This document shows, one piece after another, positions 58,146 through 64,000 of a stretch of DNA of 64,000 nt (position 1 is the first letter of the stretch; each line of letters begins with the position of its first letter). The DNA is from Acheta domesticus (taxonomy: Eukaryota > Arthropoda > Insecta > Orthoptera > Gryllidae): contig JAHLJT010009436.1 of the NCBI GenBank assembly GCA_031308135.1, forward strand, positions 141,754,303-141,818,302, read 5' to 3'. Made by a program: the position numbers and the translations under genes. The notes beneath the pieces are model-generated. The model was not told the DNA's origin and searched no databases. It worked only from the letters and a program-made list of their open reading frames with translations.

Positions 58146-58902
58146 AAAAACATGCATCGCACTTACGGAACTAATGACCGTATCAGTTGACACGCATGGA
58201 AACACCAATGAATCAGTTAATCTGGACTATCAATTGACAATTGATATTTGAATTGTGAACAAAATGTCTTTGCAAAAATTGTTCAACCCTAGAATACTGG
58301 CGGTTATCTATCCTTTTGATAGAGAATTGGAGAATAACAAAAAGACCCAAGTCAAAAAAATCTCTGAATGATACTTCTCTAGCAGATGCCTTCAACCCAT
58401 AGTTCAATCAAAATAAAAAGAAAGATATATAGAAAACAAATTAATTCTCATCAACCTTTCAATACCATCTCTGAGAAAATTATTGTGGCTACATATCACA
58501 ATTATGTTAGCTAACATTTTTATTACTGACTACTGATTACTGACTACAGCTACTACTGACTACTGAAATCTAATGAGTGATATCAAAGAAATATTAAACA
58601 CATTTTTTTTAATTTAAAAAAATAAGAGGTGTTGATTGAAATGAAAGATACAGACATATTTTAAATATAAATAAAATTGATGATAAAAGTTGAAAGTAAA
58701 ATTTGAAAAGAAGTAGAAATTAACTTTAAAATACACTCGAATTGAAAAACGTGTATTCTTGAATTGATGCTTTGAATTTTTATACAATTAATTTCACGAG
58801 AAATGTTATTGTAAGGCCGAAGAACAGCAAATTATTCGTGAAGTTTTTTAAAAGCTATATTGTAGAATATTTTCAATTATTCCTCTAATTCTACCAACTG
58901 AG
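58146..58902. other. AT-rich spacer
   Basis: Nothing gene-like. A small tandem patch of 'tactgac' units lies at about 58525-58565. Confidence 0.5.
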
Positions 58903-59345
58903 GTGGCTCTGTAGCAGCATTGTCGTTGCCTCTCCTTTGTCGTTGAAAAGGAGACCCTAAGGTTCGAATCCGACGGTGGTCGGTTTTCGACTCTGGCTAT
59001 ATAGCTAGAATCCTATCCTTTGGCTGCTCAATTTGTCAGTTTTTCTTGGTTTCTCTGATCAATATCAGGAGAATGCCGAAGCGATGATTTAACAAACGGG
59101 CCGCTGATCACTCAGTAATCCACCAGACATTTCGGAAAGCCAGTCGAGAGTTTAGAGCAGGTCCCGGATGGGGCGGTACCCGATCTTGCTGGCAGAGATA
59201 CGTGGAAAGAGAAACTGCGCAAGCCGACGTGTAAGTCGGCGCCGGATTTGACGTTCCAGCAGGGGGGAACTCCGACCCCTCGCGGCTTTAACATGCAGTA
59301 AACCGACGACACTAATGAACAAAGCAGGCGACGCGCCCAGAAACA
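58903..59345 (+). mobile_element. tRNA-derived SINE, ~440 bp
   Basis: The head contains a canonical B box, GGTTCGAATCC (58961-58971), with an A-box-like 'gtggctctgtagcagc' about 55 bp upstream. A long body follows that includes 'gtcccggatggggcgg' and 'gccgacgtgtaagtcggc'. Body fragments recur at 57998 and, reversed, at 55618, so this is an interspersed family and not a single tRNA gene. Confidence 0.75.
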
Positions 59346-59934
59346 CAAAATAATCAATCAAGCATCTTATTGTACTTAGAAACTTAGTGAACGATGACAT
59401 ACTGCTTATATTAAAAAGCTATTTTTATGTTTTCAACTGAGTGCAAAAATACCTGCACATCGTGCGTGACACAAATTATAGGATGAAATTTTTTGAAAAT
59501 GTAATGGGCAAGAGTAGAGATCTAGTATGAATAATTACAATACAAAGAGCAGAGAGCCTCTCAATGAGTTTAGTGAAGAATTGAATATAAAAATATGTAT
59601 ATAAAAATACATTAAAGTAAAACTCAATAACAGTGATAGTAAATCCTTGGTCTGATTTTACAAAACAGTTCAAACAGACAAGAGTTTACTTTACTTTACT
59701 TTAATAAAATGAAGTTTATGAATAGAAGCGTCCTTAATGAAGAAATCGGAGAAGATATAATTATAAATTTAGGTTGATAATGTCTGACTCAAAATTACCT
59801 ACATGAAAATTATTTTACGACTTTTACACATTACATTTTAAAACAATCAATTGAGATTAGAAAGAGAGGTGAATCGTCTCAACGAAGAAAGTAACTCGGA
59901 AGAAATCTCACCCGACAGCAGAGTGGCGAAATGC
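59346..59934. other. AT-rich spacer, nothing recognised
   Basis: Non-coding; a few 'tttact' repeats near 59685-59705. Confidence 0.5.
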
Positions 59935-60150
59935 GTCAAGTGGACCATGGTGGCGGGTGGTGAGCGGGCGGGGCGCAGATCGTCACTGGAGTCTCGCGGG
60001 CGTTGCCTCGTCCTTCCTGCGCTGCTCGACCTCCCTGGATCTGCAACAGGTCGTCGCAGCTGCCGGGCCACCCTCACTTGCCGCCCAACCATCGCCGCCA
60101 ACTCGTTTTATGGACCGCTCGGAAACTATTTAATGGACCGTCCAACTTCT
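59935..60150. promoter_or_regulatory. GC-rich island, possible regulatory element
   Basis: A balanced-to-GC-rich block in AT-rich DNA, ending in TTTATGG, CTATTTAAT and TTTAATGG words that resemble Caudal-, MEF2- and homeodomain-type sites. Both strands have open frames of about 85-100 codons, but neither has a domain or splice border, so I do not call a gene. Confidence 0.3.
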
Positions 60151-62394
60151 CAGTGATTGCGCCGGAGTGTAGATCTTCAACGAGGGAAAGATGGGAATCT
60201 CGGAGGATATTTGCATATAATGTGTATCACCTACACCTACGTCGATACTTAGGATGTCTACTTTAATTATCGATGTAAATGCTAATAGGTTATCATGACG
60301 CTTTATTTGTAAGAAATGGCAACCATACTTATATTAAATCTTCCAGATACATTCTTGGATATTATAGCATTCATTTTGCATATCGTTTTAATCAACACAT
60401 TTTATAATATTATAATTATTTTGTAACAACATCATTTCCCACACTGTTTCGCATAAAGAGTATTAAGCAGAGAAAAATATATCACATGCGTTTTTCAGAA
60501 TTCGAAATGTTAATTGAAACACTCTGAAATTAGTTAAAAATATTAAATAGTACATAACATGAAAGGAGGAATAAAACAAAGTATTACAATTAAATTCACA
60601 TCCTTAAAACAAGGAATTTGAATCATAACCTAGATTTTTTGAGAAAAATACCAAAAAGTCGTTTTAGTAGATTAAAAATAAAAATTAATTAGAAAAATTA
60701 GGTCTTTATTTTTTGTGGTACAAGTTCGAGGCAGCGATGGAAAGTCATGTTTTCTTTTCTTGCGAATTATAGTTCAGTTAAGCAGAGAAAATCTCGTGAG
60801 CAGTTGTTGCAAAATTTGATCGCAATGACCTCGGTAACCCTGACGCCTAATCAAACTATACTCTGGCTAAACAAAATCATCGTTGCTCTCGGATTTAAAC
60901 AAATGTAATTATTTTAAAAATTGCAAGTTATCCTATATTTCACCGCCAAGTAAAAATGTTCACAAAATTTGAAAAGCTTTTTACAGCTTTTACAAATTAC
61001 AATTTTTCATAAATTGTGGATCATCGTTAAAAAATATTTTTATTTTAATTCATGTTTTTGAATGCGTCCTTTTTTATGATGATAAAGCTTAAGTCTTACG
61101 TCCCCTACCTGAAATGGATGAATAACTTAGTGGATAAGTGACTATGACGACATGAGATGAACTATGACGGAGCAACAGTGGAATGGAAGGTAGGAACAAT
61201 GAGAGAACTCTGAGAAAGCTCTGCGCGAACTTATTTTGTTCACTGCTCATTCCAAGACGGATTTGAATACCGACCCTTTAGTGGAGGTTGACCAGAAATC
61301 TAAATGCTTCATCGCCGGTTGCGCCTATTTTTAAGGACGAAAAATAACGGAGACAACTCGAAGGTACGTTCTTCGCGAGAACGCGATGAGTTGGGAGGTC
61401 TTGAATACTAGCATATCAAGTTATTAAGTTTGCGACGTAACATCTTCTTGGCATGATAATTTTTCATCACATATTCGTTGCAGTAGTCTGTCACGTTGGT
61501 TGAAAGGACCTGGCAGTTGTGTTCAGTAAATGACTTCTGCATCCAAGTAGACGGCGATCTCTTTACTACGCGGAATCATTAATACTATTTGAATTAAGCA
61601 TAAGACGACGATATGTTCGTGTGCACACGGAGATATCATATTCATCATTCTTCACTCCAACGTCTCAAATCACACATAATTCCAAAGCAATTGATGGTCT
61701 AAATTTACCTTTTTTTAAAATTAGTAGAGTTAAAGACGTGAAACCCAGAATAGTACCATTGGTAGCCCTTGAGAGAGATGTCGGGAATGTGACAAGTAAT
61801 GATTAATGGACGACATGCGTTCTATTATCAGACAGGAATGAAAGTGCTTTCGGCACTGTACCGAACACGCACTCAGTTGAACTACTCCGTCAAGGGGGTT
61901 GCAACTATGTGCATTTGTAAGAAGCCATCAAATATAAGTTGCCATATTATTAAATCATACTAGTGCTTCCCAATGGTCGGGGCCCAAAAAACAAACAAAC
62001 AACGTAGCTTTTTAATACAATCATCTGTTTCTATAGCTGTGCGGCGAAACAAAAAACTCCTGCAGGCCAAGTAGGCTAGATACGGTGGTGAGAATATGTC
62101 CTGCTCACCACATATTACCCCCAGGCATCGATAATAAATAAAAACAAGGCCAAGGAATAAGAACGCTGATAGCTAGCAAAACTCGGATTAATTCGACCCT
62201 AAAATTACAAATACATACATATTACTTCCAAAGTGCGATTAGACAAAGCTGATCAGCAGGTAATAGAATCCCCAGGCGGCTGCTGGGAAGCGACTGCAAT
62301 GAAACCGAACGAACTTTTCGTTTCAACCCAATACATCAAGACACGTCTGTCCCTCGAACTCTGAAGTAGTTTAGATCAGCGTTCTGCGGTAATC
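60151..62394. other. Long spacer, nothing recognised
   Basis: About 2.2 kb without genes, RNA genes or recognisable transposons. It is unusually free of repeats compared with 7-55 kb. Confidence 0.45.
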
Positions 62395-62710
62395 TCTGCC
62401 GGGCTCCGTGCAGCGGCGGCCCGCAACGGCGAGGGTGAGTGAGCGATTGAGCGCTGGGCACGGATTACGGCAACTCACGCACTCGCACCGCTGAGGGCGG
62501 CGGCGGCGGCGGCATTCGGGCAAACGCGCTTTGCGCCAACTTTCAGCAGCCAGGTTTAATTAAAAATTCAATTCCCTGGATGTGCGTCCACCATTTACAT
62601 TTAAACTGATTTTTCTTCCCCCGACGGGAAGCTTCCGTGTCGTGGTAAATGCATCACTTGGCGGCAGACGATGCGTGAATTAACCTCTGTTATTTGGACG
62701 CCTTTCCGCC
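62395..62710. promoter_or_regulatory. GC-rich island plus adjacent site-rich flank
   Basis: The part 62395-62530 is CpG-rich with a (GGC)n run near 62497. It is followed by a less GC-rich flank with TTTAATTAAA, GAATTAACC and ATGCATCAC words. A GTGAGT donor-like site at 62435 on the plus strand follows the GC-rich part. Enhancer or promoter function is inferred only from composition and motif clustering. Confidence 0.35.
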
Positions 62711-63419
62711 TCTTTCATAGAAGCAAGTAAAACTGACGTAAACAGAGACATGAGTGCTTTGTGAGGACTGCTCAAAAGGCTTTCGATAATATTATAGAAC
62801 CGAAATTACATTTCTTTACATTTCGCACATTTTAAATAATACATAAAAGCTGAGGAAAATTTACACTATCGTCGTAAATGAGGGATTTTTGGTATATTTT
62901 TACAAAATTCACGAAAAGAAAAAGCTTAATAGATATTCTGGATTTTTGAGTTCAGATTACTACTTGACATTTGTTTTTCACTTTTCGCCCGATAAATATG
63001 ATTTAAAATCAGTCTAGTGAGATTGAACCATGAACAGAAGTATCTCAATGAAGTGCACGAAGGAATTTGAGGATTGGGTTTAATGAAAAATCGTGTGAAA
63101 TTACTTTGTACAATCAATAGAAATGCTAAATTTTCAGCATTTTTATTTTCCAATAAAAATTCTTTATCAAAAATTTACTAATTAAGTTAAGACGAAGAAA
63201 AATATTTGATGAAAGAAACAAGTTCATAGTTTATGTTCGCAAGTTTTTCAAAAGTAGATTTTTGTTAAGATTTTCAGAACCGCCACCTTTCAAATAGATA
63301 ACAGTGAATAACGTTTAGCAAAATAATTTCCACGCACATTTGTTATTTACAGATATTGTGTAATACACCGAACTCTAACATTGTTAAAAAAGTTTCGTGG
63401 AATATTTGGCACGAGAAAG
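62711..63419. other. AT-rich spacer, nothing recognised
   Basis: Non-coding AT-rich DNA before the terminal GC-rich block. Confidence 0.5.
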
Positions 63420-63905
63420 ATGTAACCCCGACGGCCCGACGGAAGAAGACGCGGAGAGTAACCTGGCGAGTGGGCGGGGCACGTACCTGCGGGCGGAGGG
63501 GCACGCACCGGGCGGCGCGGGGCGGCGCGGCGCCTGGCACTCACCTGGGCGATGGGGCCGACGGTCGCCGCTCGCTGGGACGGGGGCGCCTGCCGCGCAC
63601 GCTTTATACCATCCCGCCGCCCTCGCGCGGCCCGCCGCCGCCCCGCCCCGCCGCGCCCCGCCGCCGCCCTGCCCCCGCCCCGGCCCGCCCCTTGCCACAC
63701 CTGCGCTGCTCCTGCCGCTGCCCACGCCGACGCACCGCTCCGCCGGCTCTCCTTGGGCGCCGACGCATCCATCGCCATGGTACCGCCTCCACGTCCACCG
63801 GCTCCCGCCCTCCCCTCGCCTCGCCGCCGACGCGCGACTCCCACGCGGCCGTGGCGCCCCCTCCTGCGGAGGGACCCACCGAAAATCTCAAGATGCAGCT
63901 CTCGC
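63420..63905 (-). promoter_or_regulatory. CpG-island-like block at the window end
   Basis: The strongest GC-rich block in the window. Open frames on all strands are artefacts of composition (Arg/Pro/Ala/Gly-rich). It contains the minus-strand TATA box and splice donor described separately, which suggests a promoter with a short first exon. Confidence 0.45.
63545..63610 (-). promoter_or_regulatory. Candidate TATA promoter and non-coding first exon
   Basis: On the minus strand GGTATAAAGC (63610-63601) gives a consensus TATA box. About 60 bp further, GCCCAG|GTGAGT forms a near-ideal splice donor at 63545/63544. Initiation about 30 bp after the TATA box (near 63577) would give a first exon of about 33 bp with no ATG. 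The arrangement suits a minus-strand gene such as trissin, but no intermediate exon joining them has been identified. Confidence 0.4.
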
Positions 63906-64000
63906 AATCCATCTGATGTTCATCACAGATCCAATGCGCCCGTGTTACCAACATGTGGGCCTTTCTTGTCAAATCATCGTTAGAGGTGATATTATCTGAG

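Noticed and set aside
58903..58975. Functional tRNA gene
   Set aside because: The B box is canonical but the A box is diverged, the 5' half does not fold as a tRNA, and body fragments recur nearby, indicating a SINE.
63347..63999. Several long overlapping open frames (100-200 codons) on both strands
   Set aside because: They overlap in all frames, are Arg/Pro/Ala/Gly-rich and result from the high GC content, in which stop codons are rare.

Overview
This is animal nuclear DNA, almost certainly an insect. The evidence is spliced exons with GT-AG borders, long AT-rich introns, microsatellites, tRNA-derived SINEs and a crowd of eukaryotic transposons. The best single clue is a minus-strand exon at 32.3-32.6 kb encoding a cysteine-rich neuropeptide that matches trissin, an insect neuropeptide. 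The species cannot be fixed from sequence alone.

Layout. 0-7.2 kb: the last four coding exons of a plus-strand gene for an acidic/basic, probably nuclear protein (729-1882), followed by about 5 kb of transposon-free T-rich sequence that looks like a very long 3' UTR. 7.2-17.7 kb: AT-rich DNA with a hAT-type MITE, a short palindromic MITE, a decayed Ty3/gypsy-type element (12.74-15.72 kb) and a hAT element with TIRs and a target-site duplication. 17.8-23.4 kb: a four-layer nest. An unclassified repeat holds a copia element with intact LTR pair, which holds a hAT element, which holds a second hAT element; copia and both hATs keep exact target-site duplications. 23.8-26.4 kb: another copy of the unclassified repeat, split by a LINE 3' end. 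26.4-32.1 kb: mostly unrecognised AT-rich DNA, microsatellites and a 600-bp polypyrimidine tract. 32.1-37.6 kb: the trissin exon, a SINE, a GC-rich island, MITEs, a 0.9-kb foldback and a 91-bp tandem repeat. 37.6-55.4 kb: more copies of the unclassified repeat, a TIR element carrying its own 197-bp satellite, a dead Tc1-like transposase, and weak candidate exons. 55.4-64 kb: few transposons, one almost perfect 556-bp palindrome, SINEs, and a series of GC-rich islands (57.0, 59.9, 62.4 and 63.4 kb). The last island has a TATA box plus a strong splice donor on the minus strand.

The unclassified repeat is the dominant feature. I count 12 copies or fragments in both orientations, roughly 10 kb in total. 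Each is built from diverged ~300-bp modules, starts near TAGTGGTG and ends in a hairpin flanked by ACTTTCCC/GGGAAAGT. It has no coding region I can recognise.

How the parts may work together: the trissin exon has no in-frame ATG, so its start codon must lie in an upstream exon at higher coordinates. The minus-strand TATA/donor pair at 63.55-63.61 kb is a candidate promoter and first exon for it, across a ~31-kb transposon-filled intron, with the intervening GC islands as candidate enhancers. That link is inference.
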